Positions 32,915 through 44,300 of a DNA stretch of 64,000 nucleotides are shown one piece after another. Source of the DNA: Valencia hispanica (Eukaryota > Chordata > Actinopteri > Cyprinodontiformes > Valenciidae); NCBI GenBank assembly GCA_963556495.2, contig OY747702.1, forward strand, positions 754,001 to 818,000, read 5' to 3'. Below the pieces are notes generated by a model. That model searched no databases, was not told the origin of the DNA, and saw nothing but the letters and a program-made list of their open reading frames with translations. Positions within the stretch are counted from its first letter, which is position 1. Every line of letters starts with the position of its first letter. A program made the position numbers and the translations under genes.

Positions 32915-34093
32915 TGTATATTCTGCAATCTCAATCAACCAATAATTTCCCATTAGTCAGCAGCTGTGGTAAAGCTGAGGATGAGTTCATCTTAAGGTGA
33001 CTAACAATAATACGATCTTACGTCACTTTACAAAAAAAACTCTCAAAAACGTAGCAGCTGATTGTTTGTTTTTATGTCCTAATCCCATTGCATTGATTTG
33101 AAGGGTTTTTGATTGTGCGTTGTTCCCAATTATCTTCTTCTTCAGATCCTACTTTAACATTCTTTAACATAGTCATTTCTTGTGATAATCATTTTGTCGT
33201 GTAGTCAAGAATGAGCCAAAAACTAACTACCAAGAATTATATTTGAGCTCATTGGATGATGACATAATTTCTTCAATTCTTATTTTTTATTACAATTTTC
33301 AGCACGTTTCTGCTCTGAATCCAAATCCCCAATCAACTTTTAAATTTGGCTTTATAATGCTCCATCATTATCTCTATTTTGAAAAACTGTGTCCACTGCA
33401 TGTAGGTGGCCCTAGGTAAGGTAACCCTAAAGTAGAATTGTGTGTTTTAGTAGTACTTACTGAACAAACCAGTGAAGAACATATGCAGCATTATATCTGA
33501 CCATCTGTCAGACATCCCCAGTGCTCCACACCTGAACAACAGGGAGAGGATGTTCCCAGGCCATCAGTGGTTCAACAGATTGTGTTCTTCTCTGTGAGTG
33601 ACACTCCTTGCTAACTGTAGCTTTTAGTCTGATGGGTCTCACACACACCCACTACAGCCATGTTGCATTTTGGTTGAACAAAATATAGTGCTAATGATTT
33701 TTCACCAGGGTGTATCCCGCCTCTCGCCCAGTGACTGCTGCAGATAGACCCCCCCATCCCAAGAACCTGCAAAGGATAGACGGTATAGATAACGGATGGA
33801 TGGATTTTCCACTACTGTCAATAGCTTTTAGCCTCGTTGAACTATTTAATATTGTGGCAATAATGATCAAATCCACGTTCTTTAATTTACCACAACTCAC
33901 AATGTAAGTCAGCATTTTCATGCAGTGATTTCTCTATATTCTTTACCATTTATATAAAACCAATGTCATCAAAGTAAATCTTTGAACTCATGGCCTGCAG
34001 ATGACAATGGAAAAGTGAGGCTCTTCCTAAAGCAGCAGGGTTCAGTAATTTTAGTGTTTTGTCATTGTGACATGGCAGGATCCAACAAATTAA
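32915..34093. other. Interval with the 3' end of a SINE-like repeat
   Basis: At 33700-33805 the sequence CAGGGTGTATCCCGCCTCTC through GGATGGATGGAT is the 3' end of the same repeat type as at 15590-15950. The rest has no recognised feature. Confidence 0.5.
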
Positions 34094-35134
34094 TGTTATG
34101 ATGTGAGGTTTTGTGTTTGCGTGTTAGTTAGTTATTTTCCTTATTCGGTTTTTATTAACATGTTCAATTTATTCCTTGGTGTTGTTTTGGCACTTCTTGT
34201 CATGCTGCCCTAATCTCCCTCTCCTAATCATCGTCCTCACCTGTGTCTCCCATCAACCACACCTGATCCTCCTTACCTTCTGCCTTTAAAGCCCATCACT
34301 TCCCTTCACTCAGCGCCGGATCATTGTGTGGATTATCTTTGTCTCCATGGTGTCTCGTCCTGCTGTTTCCCGGCCTGCCTTTCCGTTCCTGCCGTTGTCC
34401 TCATCATCAGCACTACTCCACCATCACTCCACTATTTAATAAATATCCTGCACCTTTCTCGTCGTCTGCGTTTGGGTCCATGCTTCACACCATAATTCGT
34501 GACACTTCCTCCCTTCCATATTTTTTCACTTCCCGCCTTTAGTTATGTTTTACCTGCTTATGTGTGTTTGTTTCTTTCTCTTTTTATCATTTGTCTCCGT
34601 TAATTCTGTTATACTTAACTTCTCTTATTAGTCCCTTTTTAAGAATCCATTTTCTTGAGGTTTATTTCCAATTGGGTATTTTCTTTATTTCTTCTAGTTT
34701 TTATGTCCTTTGGTTTTCCAGGGTTCCCTTAAGTTTCCCCTTAGATTCTTTCTTAGACATGATATCTTTAGTTAGTTTCTATTTTCCTTTTTAAGATAGT
34801 TTTCTGTTTCCCTTCCCATTCTCCCCTTTCCTCTTGTCTCCCTGCCACTCTGCTCCTGATACAGTTTCACTAATTTCCCTCACCTGCAACTGCTTCCCAC
34901 TAATTGGTCCTCAGGTTTCTTGGTCATTTCCTCACTCTCTCCTTAGTATTTAAACAGCTCTCATTCAGTCATTACTCACTGGTCAGTCGTCAACCATCCC
35001 TGTCTTGTTCCTGTTTTCCCCTCGCTACATTTTTCTGATCATCCCAAGTTTATGTTAGTTTCTTGTTCTTTTTTAAAATAAATTTTAACTTCATTATTTG
35101 CTGCATTTGGGTCCTTCGTACACTAAACATGACA
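34094..35134 (+). mobile_element. LTR-like retrotransposon end, interrupted
   Basis: The stretch starts TGTTATGATG and ends TGCATTTGGGTCC...CATGACA, the usual end of fish Gypsy LTRs, with an AATAAA-like signal shortly before the end (35077). It is split by another LTR at 34198-34504. No coding region or primer site follows, so it is probably a solo LTR. The left border is tentative. Confidence 0.5.
34198..34504 (+). mobile_element. Solo Gypsy LTR nested in another LTR
   Basis: Begins TGTCATGCTGCCC and ends GTGACA, with AATAAATATCC near 34437. It is homologous along its length to the LTR at 48283-48610 (shared CACCTGTGTCTCCCATCAAC and CAGCGCCGGATCATT). Flanking CTTCT and CTTCC suggest a 5-bp target duplication with one change. 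Confidence 0.75.
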
Positions 35135-36227
35135 GTGATAGATAGATCATGGCTTTCACTGCGGTAATTAGAGAAAATACAAAAGTTATAGATGGATCTA
35201 TGTTTAAGCATTCACCTGTTTTCATGTGATTAGGATCATGACTAAAAGAATAAGATCCTGATAACATGCAGTTAAAACTAGATTGTATAAAAGACCAGGC
35301 CCAGCCTTAAAGACAAAGCGAGGAGTTCTCTTGTAAAAAAAAAAGGTACCTCTAAATAATCCGGAATACACCCATGAGGGCACATTCGGGATAGGAAAGA
35401 GAAGCTGTTTTTTTTTTGGAGTTGAAGGGTTTTTTTCTGTCATCAGAAGTGGGACAGCCATTTTTAATTATGACTTCAGACTGGTTTAATAATTTTAGAA
35501 AATTTGTTTTTATTTTTAGTTATAATGTGTTGAAACTTCACCAAATCCTAATTAACACTAAACAAATAGAATTTTGGTTAGGTTTTTTTATGTTTTATAA
35601 ATGTTTTTATTGTGGTTTTTAACATAAACATGCAGAGCAAATGCATCACAAACAAAAACAAACAAACATTGGACAGCAACTGATCATCTCAACAACAACA
35701 AAATCTGGAGTAAACAGAATTTCACCAGACCAAAGTTTCGGAAACAGATAACCATTGTCATGGAAAGTTAATTATTAATAATGATCTGTTCTGTGCATTC
35801 CATGTACTGATAGTTACTGTCTGCCAGCTCCTTTTGATATGGTAACCAATATGAGTATTTGACACTGTATGAATTTGGCTCAGGACAAATTCTATTGATT
35901 TAGGCTCTTACATCCTGGGTTGGCATAGCAACTCTCTTTTACATCTAAGGATGTCCTGACATACATTGATTGATTCCACTATCAAGGGCCTGAAGCCTGC
36001 GAGTCTGATGTTCTCATACTGAATAAATGTTTTCGGATTTGATGTTGATAGGAGTCAGGATTACTGAACCTATATAATTCTGTGTTTTGTTTTGGAAGGG
36101 AGGTCAGTATTGCACATTCTTTGTTAACGCTGCACCTCCTTGCTTGATCAACCAAATTTGTATTAAAACTTCCAAATATCTGAAGGAATCTCTCTCATCT
36201 CTTTATTTAAGAACTTCGACCACAATT
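35135..36227 (+). other. Interval ending in a probable LTR
   Basis: The right part has an AATAAA at about 36022 and runs up to a primer-binding-like site at 36228, so the last few hundred bases are probably LTR R-U5 sequence. The left border is not visible. No gene was recognised between 35135 and 35900. Confidence 0.4.
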
Positions 36228-36243
36228 TGACGCTCAACGTGGG
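36228..36243 (+). other. tRNA-Lys(1,2)-like primer-binding site
   Basis: TGACGCTCAACGTGGG matches 14 of 16 positions of the tRNA-Lys(1,2) primer-binding site used by several retroviruses. Its location upstream of a gag-like frame supports the reading. Confidence 0.5.
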
Positions 36244-36612
36244 TTCCAGCGTGTGGAAGGACTGGCCGAGAGCCGCCAAGGAGTCACAAAGACCCGGCAA
36301 GAGCAGCCCCCAGCTCTTCAAGACTTCCGATTAGCCCTTTTTAGGAGCAGGAAGGGACTTGGCTCCTCTTGTTTCAGACTGACCACTGCCTGGAAATCCA
36401 AATCTGTTCTCTCCTTGGGAGAAGGACAAACGGTTAGACTGAAAAAAGAGCGTTGGCTGTTTATGTATGGTTCTCTGAACTCACTGGGGCTGTAAAATAA
36501 TCTCAATTAATTAATCAGCTGGTAGGTTTTGTTTTTAGCTTTTTAGCCGAAAAAAGAAAGTGCTCCTGCAGGTTAAAATATAAATAAAATAGCAAGTGTT
36601 CGGCGCAGAAAA

Positions 36613-37785
36613 ATGGGGTCTGTAAACTCAAGTTCTCCTCCACCAGACAGCAAAATATGTAGTTTAATGGCTGAAAAGTACGGGAAATTTTTTTGGGAGA
36701 ATATTCCTTTCTGGATATCTGAGTGGAACTTTGATAATACGTCTTTAAAACCTGATCGCTCCACACATAAACAAAATAAGAAGCAGACACATTTTCAGAA
36801 AAAAACAATCCGCGCCTGCTGATCTCACATCAACAAATGAACATGTCAGACTTTCACGTCCTGGGGCGGCTAGATCTACACACAATCTGCCTCGACCTCC
36901 TTATGTTTCAGACGAGGACATGGCTGGAGATCTACAAGCTCTCTTGATGACGAATCTTGATCCAGACTTGGACTGCGCTCCATCGACGCTCCAATCAACA
37001 ACGACTATGCAAGAAGTGAAGGGAGAAGCAGCCAATCCCGAGCAAGCAGAGGCGGGTCCTAAAGATGATTGGCAGCCAGGGCAACCAGAGGCACGCGCCA
37101 GAGCATCAGCAAAGGCGGAGCCCAAACCAGAGACAAACCTGACACACCAACCGCCGCTCAAGCAGCGGAACCTCAAGCAGCAGAGCCCACCAATCTGTAG
37201 TACCGCACATCAAATAAATTCGTCAACAAGCCGCCATCTTGCTCTCCTCGCCCGTCCTCCAGAACAAGAGGAAAAGACAGCAGGACTGCGGCATAGCGAA
37301 ATCCTTCGGAGGTAAGCCTTACACAAGCGGCTAACTATATCTTGTCGGCTCCCATGTTAGAAGTTGCAGGGAATAATGGGCCAGTGATGGTTTTTCGTCC
37401 TTGGTCTTAACGTGATATGGAGGAAGCTATTGAACGACTCCCGGAAATAGTCGGAAACGGAAAAGAGTTTGCAACAGAGCTGGAGGAATTCTGCGAGTAA
37501 TGAAAAAGAAGTTGAAAGCTGCAGATGCTAGCAAGCTAACTGGAAGCTTACCTAACCCTGATATCCGCATGAAAGAGGGCCATCAGCAATCTTCACAGAT
37601 TGGAGGAAGCATTTGAAAGGCACAGCGGACTAACAAAGCCAGATGAGATACTTGGTTCTGTCTGGGAGTCGATGCTTTGCGATCGGATTCTGGCTCAGCT
37701 GCTTCCAGAGCTGCGGACCGAAGTAACTGATAAATATATTGAACTAGACCAATGTTGGGGACACACAGCCATTGGGTGGCGCTAG
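36613..37785 (+). pseudogene. Degenerate retroviral-type gag
   Basis: ATG 36613 starts MGSVNSSSPPPDSKI, which fits an N-myristoylation signal (Gly2, Ser6) as in retroviral matrix proteins. That frame stops at 36822. A second frame (36920-37315) carries a Pro/Gln/Glu/Ala-rich linker. Around 37345-37500, with a stop, the strand reads VAGNNGPVMVFRPW and EEAIERLPEIVGNG, like a capsid N-terminus. At 37600-37785 LHRLEEAFERHSGLTKPDEI continues a capsid-like domain. Order (matrix, linker, capsid) and the upstream primer site indicate an endogenous retrovirus or related LTR element, with at least three breaks. Pol and env are not seen. Confidence 0.6.
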
Positions 37786-39770
37786 CCCACATTCTACCTC
37801 TGACAGGAGGAGAAGAAGACCAGAGGTTATATAAGCCACCGCCACAGATATCCAATCCCTCTCCAGTTCTGGCTGTCAGCCAAACAGCGCCAGGAGAGAT
37901 CCATGTTTCCTTCGCTCGCGAGGGAAAAGACGCGAGTTCTGAGAGGAACTCACTCCGAGGACGACAATACTGCTGATCAATCAGGTGAATCAAACCCAGT
38001 GTTTTGAGATAAACCCCACTCTTCCGCCCTGAGCCCTGCTTTCTGAACAGATGCTGCCATATGAAGTGAGCCGCTAACAGCTACTGAATGCCACAGAACC
38101 GGGTCGAGACTGGAGCGTTACCCCACCGCGACAAAGCCTGGGACAATGCTATCTTGAACCTGCAGAGAAGGTACTGTGTTGATGAACTGAGGTGCAGCTG
38201 ATCGCTGTTTAGCAAGCCGAAGAGGACGACACGACGTTCCGAGCTAATGCTACCCGCGATTCAACAGCTATAATCCTTCCACTGCTAACGGACCGTAGCT
38301 GTGGCTAGCCTGCGGGCTAACGTTGTTTTGGCTTCGCCCATCATCCACGGAGCAACCTGGAGAACTTTAACCGTTCGATAAGGTCTGTCTGGGCAGAGGC
38401 GAGATTAGGTTAGTTTAAACAAGAATTAAGGGTTGTTTATTTTTACTGTGATTTGTTACTTTGTGTAAGATATCATTTATTGTTCGGGTACAAACAGGCA
38501 GATCGGCCTGGAGGTTTAAGCAGTGATTCTCGAGGTTTCCGATGGAAAGTCGTTTTATATCCTGCAACCTGAGTTACTCAATCCGACAGTTTTTCGTTTG
38601 ATGTTTAAAACATGATCCAGAGCGACTTTAAGCAGCACCACGTGAGTTAGCTGTAAGCTACATGCTCTAGTGAACCACGTGGGCCCGCCATTGATGGTAT
38701 TTTACTCATGAACAATAAAGACTGCCGTTAATGCTATTCAAAATAGAGATCGACTTTAAAACGGATAGTTTAAACACTAAACTAATCTTTTAAGTCATCT
38801 TTGAGACCGCCTTCTTGGTAAGTCAATATACTAAATTAGATTGACATAATTGGTACTGCCGTTAACGTCAACATAAAGTCTAAATATTAAATTAGATCAA
38901 TCACTGCGGTGACCGATCTATTAAATAGAATCAATTATCTAAAGGTTATTGATTTCTAATTCAGCAAATGGTTTAATGAAACATTGCTTCTCCCAAACAA
39001 TGTTTTTCTTCACTTCTGCTTTGCATTGTGAATTGGGGGTTTGAAAACAAAGCAGAATCTGCTGATTAGTCTTACACTAATCACAAGTAGTTTAAAACTA
39101 ACTTAGCTTTATTCCCAACACTGTTCAATACAAGCCTTGGTCTTTGAGCAAACATATTCATTCTGAACTGTGATGTCATTATCAATTTATTGTTTGTTTC
39201 TATTTTTGTGCATTTTTATCCTTTTACTGTTTTACTTCGGAGTGTGAGTTTTATTATCGTTATTCTTTTCTTAGTAGTTTAGCTGTGTTTTACTAGTTTG
39301 GTAAGTTTTTTGATTAAAAAATGTTAACTGAAAGTGAATCCTTGTTGTAATAAACTCTTGTATTTTGGAAAACTGTTGTTGTTATTTCACCTACATGTGT
39401 AGTAACTTGCTGTTCAGGTACGCCAAGAACTTATTCCTTCATATATTGTTTAATTATCTCAGCCTTATCAGGCAGGTAGTCATAAACATAAACTGAGACT
39501 GAAAAATTTGGCTATTGATATTCCTGGAATCCAGATGGTGCCCTAAACGAGGTAATTTTTACATAAAATTATTAATCTGATTAATAATTGCCCTAAGCAA
39601 TTATTCATAATTATTCATAGCCAAAACCTACCTATCTGTGGCACAACACCAAGGAATGAACTATTCTGAACTACGCAAATATGTTTTGCATTCTGAGAAA
39701 CTCATAAAGAGGAGAGAAAATGACTTGAAGAGAGAGAGATCTGCATCTTGCGGCCTTAACAATGTAAGTA
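37786..39770 (+). repeat. Unidentified repeat, copy B, plus AT-rich sequence
   Basis: 37873-38566 and 39618-39650 match copy A at 29140-29880. The roughly 1-kb AT-rich part between (38567-39617) is absent from copy A. No frame here has a known domain. It follows a gag remnant and may be the non-coding 3' part of that element; no second LTR was recognised. Confidence 0.5.
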
Positions 39771-39879
39771 AGTAAAGCTTTATTTATATAGCACTTTTCA
39801 AGATAAAAATCACAAAGTGCTTCACAACAGAGAATAAGAACCTTAGAAAGGTGAATAAAACTGCTAAATAAAATTAAAA

Positions 39880-41386
39880 GTACAGTCGTGGCCAAAAGTT
39901 TTGAGCATTACATAAACATTGGAAAAGTTGCAGCTTAGGTTTTTATAATAGCAATTTGCATATACCCCAGAAGGTTATGAACAGTGATCAGATGAATTGC
40001 ATAGTCCTTCTTTGCCATGAAAATTGCACTGCATTTCATTGCTGTCATTAAAGGACCTGCTGAAATCATTTCAGTAATTGTCCTGTTAACTCAGGTGAGA
40101 ATGTTGATGAGCACAAGGCTGGAGATTATTATGTCAGGCTGATTGGGTAAGAATGGCAGACTTGACATGTTAAAAGGAGGGTGATGCTTGAAATAATTGT
40201 TCTTCCATTGTTAACCATGGTGACCTGCAAAGAAATGCATGCAGCCATCATTGTGTCGCATAAAAATGGCTTCACAGGCAAGAATATTGTGGCTACTAAA
40301 ATTGCACCTAAATCAACAATTTATAGGATTATCAAGAACTTCAAGCAAAGAGGTTCAATTCTTGTTAAGAAGGCTTCAGGGCGTCCAAGAAAGTCCAGCA
40401 AGCGCCAGAATCGTCTCCTACAGAGGATTCAGCTGCGGGATCGGAGTGCCACCAGTGCAGAGCTTGCTCAGGAATGGCAGCAGGCAGGTGTGAGCGCATC
40501 TGCATGCTCAGTGAGGCGAAGACTTTTGGAAGATGGCCTGGTGTCACGAAGGACAGCAAAGAAGCCACTTCTCTCCAAAAAAAACATCAGGGACAGATTG
40601 ATCTTCTGCAGAAAGTATGGTGAATGGACTGCTGAGGACTGGGGCAAAGTCATATTCTCCGATGAAGCCTCTTTCCGATTGTTTGGGGCATCTGGAAAAA
40701 GGCTTGTCCGGAGAAGAAAAGGTGAGCGCTACCATCATTCCTGTGTCATGCCAACAGTAAAGCATCCTGGGACCATTCATGTGTGGGGTTGCTTCTCATC
40801 CAAGGGAGTGGGCTCACTTACAATTTTGCCCAAAAACACAGCCATGAATCAAGAATGGTACCAAAACACCCTCCAACAGCAACTTCTTCCAACAATCCAA
40901 CAACAGTTTGGTGAAGAACAATGCATTTTCCAGCATGATGGAGCACCGTGCCATAATGCAAAATTGATAACTAAATGGCTCGGGGACCAAAACATTGAAA
41001 TTTTGGGTCCATGGCCTGGAAACTCCCCAGATCTTAATACCCTTGGGAACTTGTGGTCAGTCCTCAAGAGGCGGGTGGACAAACTAATTCCGACAAACTC
41101 CAAGAAGTGATTATGAAAGAATGGGTTGCTATCAGTCAGGATTTGGCCCAGAAGTTGATTGAGAGCATGCCCAGTCGAATTGCTGAGGTCCTGAAAAAGA
41201 AGGGCCAACACTGCAAATACTGACTCTTTGCATAAATGTCATGTAATTGTCAAAAACAGCCTTTGAAACGTATAAAGTCCTTGTGATTGTATTTCAGTAC
41301 ATCACAGAAACAACTGAAACAAAGATCTAAAAGTAGTTGTGCAGCAAACTTTGTGAAAACTAATATTTGTAATTGCCAAAACTTTT
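39880..41386 (+). mobile_element. Tc1-like transposon inserted in a LINE
   Basis: The left end TACAGTCGTGGCCAAAAGTT is a typical Tc1 terminal repeat after a TA target. The right end shows only the inner part of the repeat (TTGCCAAAACTTTTG at about 41372) and lacks the outer 12-13 bases. LINE 3' UTR flanks it on both sides. Confidence 0.85.
40217..41223 (+). pseudogene. Tc1 transposase, catalytic Glu lost and late frameshift
   Basis: The frame from ATG 40217 (an ATG at 40184 is in frame but adds residues unlike the family) encodes a paired-like DNA-binding domain: helix-turn-helix ending STIYRIIKNFKQRG, GRPRK hinge motif, second helix-turn-helix (SACSVRRRLLEDGL). The catalytic domain follows with VIFSDEASF (Asp), IFQHDGAPCHNA (Asp) and NSPDLNTLGNLWSVLKRRV, where Gly (41045-41047) replaces the Glu expected in the ENLW motif. 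A frameshift near 41090 moves the last 40 or so codons (IMKEWVAISQDLAQKLIESM) to another frame ending at 41223. Both changes and the missing terminal bases make it inactive. Confidence 0.9.
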
Positions 41387-42296
41387 GATTTGAAAAGATA
41401 CATTTTACGCTGGCCTTTAAAAGCAGCAACAGTGTCCATAGATCTCAGTGATAAAGGCAACGAGTTCCAAAGTGTCGGAGCCGCCACGAAAAAAAACCTC
41501 GGTCACCTTTTGTTTTCAGTGTAGAACGGGGAACGGACAAGAGGTCCTACATGCATGACCTCAGCATTCTCGATGGAGTGTAGGGGATCAGAAGTTCTGA
41601 GATGTACTCAGGGGTTTGTCCATGTAGAGCTCTCCATATCAAAACAAGAATTTTAAATTTCACACGGTAGGTGATTGGAAGCCAGTGAAGTTCCATGAGT
41701 AGAGGAGTTATATTGCAATATTTTGAGGACCTTGTTAATAGCCTCGCAGCAGCGTTTTGAACAGTCTGCAAGCGATCATGGGTTGCTCCAGATGTATACA
41801 GTGCATTACAATAATCAAACCGTGAAGACACAAAAGCATGACACAAAAGCATGAATTAAAGTTTCCATCTCTTGTCGAGAGACTATATGGCTAAGTTTAG
41901 CAATATTTCTGAGATGATACATACAAGACCTAACCAACAAGTTGACATGATTTTCAAAAGTGCAACCTGAGTCAAACAATATTCCCAAGTTCTTAACAGT
42001 GGGCTTTGCAATAAGACCAAGGGGTTCCAAGAAGTCCTCGATCTTATCGAAGTTTTTTCCAGAGGCAAAAATAATGACATCTGTTTTATGCTCATTGAGT
42101 TGCAAAAAGTTTTCAGCCATCCAGGATTTAACAGCATTTAGGCAAAGTAAAAGACTGTGAAGCTTAGATATTTCATTCGGATAGAATGAAATAAGAAGCT
42201 GTATGTCCTCAGCATAGCAATGATAGGAAATGTCTTCGTATTCAGCCGTGACATAGGATGAGAGGCTGACACCATTACAGAGGTGCACAAAGATAG

Positions 42297-42475
42297 AATG
42301 CAACACCACAGCCGTCCGCAGTCAGCTGACCACCGCAGAGTTTCACCAGAGGACAATGACCGTTGCTATCGCTGTGGGAGATGTGGACATTTTAGAGACC
42401 GATGTGGGCAGGCACGCCCGACTTCATCAACCACACGAAGAGGCCGTCACCAAGCCAGCTGGGCTAGCTGACTAA
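42297..42475 (+). pseudogene. Retroviral nucleocapsid zinc-knuckle remnant
   Basis: At 42364-42405 the plus strand encodes CYRCGRCGHFRDRC, a CX2CX4HX4C zinc knuckle, flanked by Arg/Gln-rich sequence typical of a nucleocapsid. It abuts the LINE fragment on the left. Frame ends at 42471. Confidence 0.7.
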
Positions 42476-42659
42476 AGTTTTTTCCCAGTAACGAGCAGAA
42501 AGGAGAATTCTCCATTTTGCCAACCGATGGATTTGCAGGTCTGACACATCCAATCACATTGAAAGAGATAAACAGTTTTTTGTGATAAAAAACCTACTGT
42601 TTGCAATGAAAAATCTGCAATTTCCAATGAAACTTCTGCTCTTTGCAAGGAAGCCTCCC

Positions 42660-44197
42660 CTCTAATTTCTCTGCGCAGACAGCCGATTGCTTTGACCAGG
42701 GCCTGTGAGCTGGCTAAAGAAAAGGCTGTCAACATATGGTCCGACAGCAGCTACACAGTAGGTGTAGTGTATCATTTTGGGGCGCTCTGGAAGCACAGCA
42801 GATTTCTCAAGTCTGATGGTAAGCCCATTTTGAACGCTCCCCAGGTCGCTGCTCTTCTGGAGGCAATTCTGTTGCCCTCAAAGATTGCTGTGATGAAGTG
42901 CGCAGCTCACTCCTCCTTAGGAGACACTGTTTCTTTGGGAAACGCCAGAGTTGATTCAGCCGCCAAAAGAGCCGCTCGACAGCATCTGACAGCTACCTGT
43001 GTTGCCATGACACAACCAGGGGACCAACCAGACGTGACAGATATGGGTGCCGTTCAAAGATTTGCCACCTCATCTGAGATTTCAGCCTGGAAGAAGACAG
43101 ATTGTGAGGAAAGAAGAGGGGGTGTGGTTTTCTGTTGAGAACAAGCCATGCCTTCCTAGACATTTCTTTCCAGTTTTTGCTAAGTTCAGCCATGGGTTGG
43201 ATCATTGTTCCAAAAGTGCTATGTTTAATCTGGTTGCTACACATTTTGTCATTCATGTCATCATTCATGCACGGTGTGTGCCACAAATAATCCAGGGCGA
43301 CTGGTGTCCACTCAAACTGCTGGCCATCCGGCGCCTCAGAGGCACTTCGAGCACTTGATGATGGACTTCATCTAGCTGACTCCTGCTGAAGGTAAAAAAT
43401 TTTGTCTGGTGATTATCGACATGTTCTCGAAATGGCCGGAAGGTTTCCCGACCAAGCATGCAGATAGTGCAGCTGTGGTTAAGGCTTTGTTGGGAGAAGT
43501 CATCCCCAGATGGGAAATTCCTGAAAAAATCACCAGCGACAATGGCACGCATTTTGTAAACAAACCCCTTTCAGATGTGGGTAACTTTTTGGGAGTAAAA
43601 TTAGGTACGCATTGTGCCTATCACCCACAGTCGGGTTGAGCAGTTGAAAGAGAACATGGAACACTAAAATCCAAACTGGTTAAATGCTGTGAGGAAACAG
43701 GTCTGACATGGACCAGAGCTTTATCTTTTGCTCTGTTTTACATCAAAATGAGAAAACGGGCCAAGAATAACCTTATACCTTTTGAGATTCGTTTTGGCAG
43801 GCCTCCAGTGATGGTATTGAACCCACCGATAAAACCGCATCTCTCTACAGGCTTGTGTGAGGATGCAATGATCTTTTACTGTAAAGTTCTCTCAAAGACT
43901 CTTGCACAGGTGTACCAAAAGGTGAAAGAAGCCCTACCAAAAGCAGCAGAGGGGCCACTTCATCCTATTTGGCCAGGCAGATTGGGTTCTTATTAAAGAA
44001 TTCAGACGACAACATTGGAAGTCAAAGTGCTGGCGGGTCAGTTTCCGGTTCTGCTTGTGACCTGCACCGCCGTAAAGGTCGCTGAGACGGCAACCTGGGT
44101 GCACGCCAGTCACTGCAAGAGGCTGACAGGACCTATTCTGGACAGGCCACCACCACTGAAGCAAAGAACTGAGAGAAGTAGACTCAAAGAAGAATGA
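42660..44197 (+). pseudogene. Endogenous retrovirus pol 3' part: RNase H and integrase
   Basis: 42692-43138 encodes RNase H with NIWSDSSYTVGVV and a GNARVDSAAKRAA end. After frame changes, 43140-43330 is a degraded zinc-binding region. The integrase core at 43400-43740 has VIIDMFSKWPEGF (Asp), ITSDNGTHFV (Asp) and AVEREHGTLKSKL (Glu); a TGA at 43637-43639 interrupts it just before the last motif. 44015-44197 is the C-terminal domain (TCTAVKVAETATWVHASHCK). Protease and RT are absent between the zinc knuckle and RNase H, so the provirus is internally deleted. The layout is gammaretrovirus-like. Not functional. Confidence 0.85.
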
Positions 44198-44300
44198 CTA
44201 CAAATCAATGGATTAAACACTTTCTATTCATCTAGTGATCCCACGTGAAGGACACAAAAATGACACATTCTATGAAGCTCTGGGGCTTGAGCAAAAATGA

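Larger units (their letters stand above)
39771..42300 (-). pseudogene. L2-like LINE fragment split by a Tc1 transposon
   Basis: The minus strand carries RT sequence at 42300-41390: SYHCYAEDIQLLISF (catalytic box YAED rather than YADD), SWMAENFLQLNEHKTDVI, VKNLGILFDSG, then LQTVQNAAARLLTRSSKY and a WNSLPLSLRSM end. The 3' tail, with TTTATTTATATAGCACTTTTC, lies at 39771-39879 beyond the inserted Tc1 element. The copy is 5'-truncated at about 42300 where retroviral sequence starts, and has a frame break near 41830. It is related to, but distinct from, the L2 family at 9.7 kb. Confidence 0.82.
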
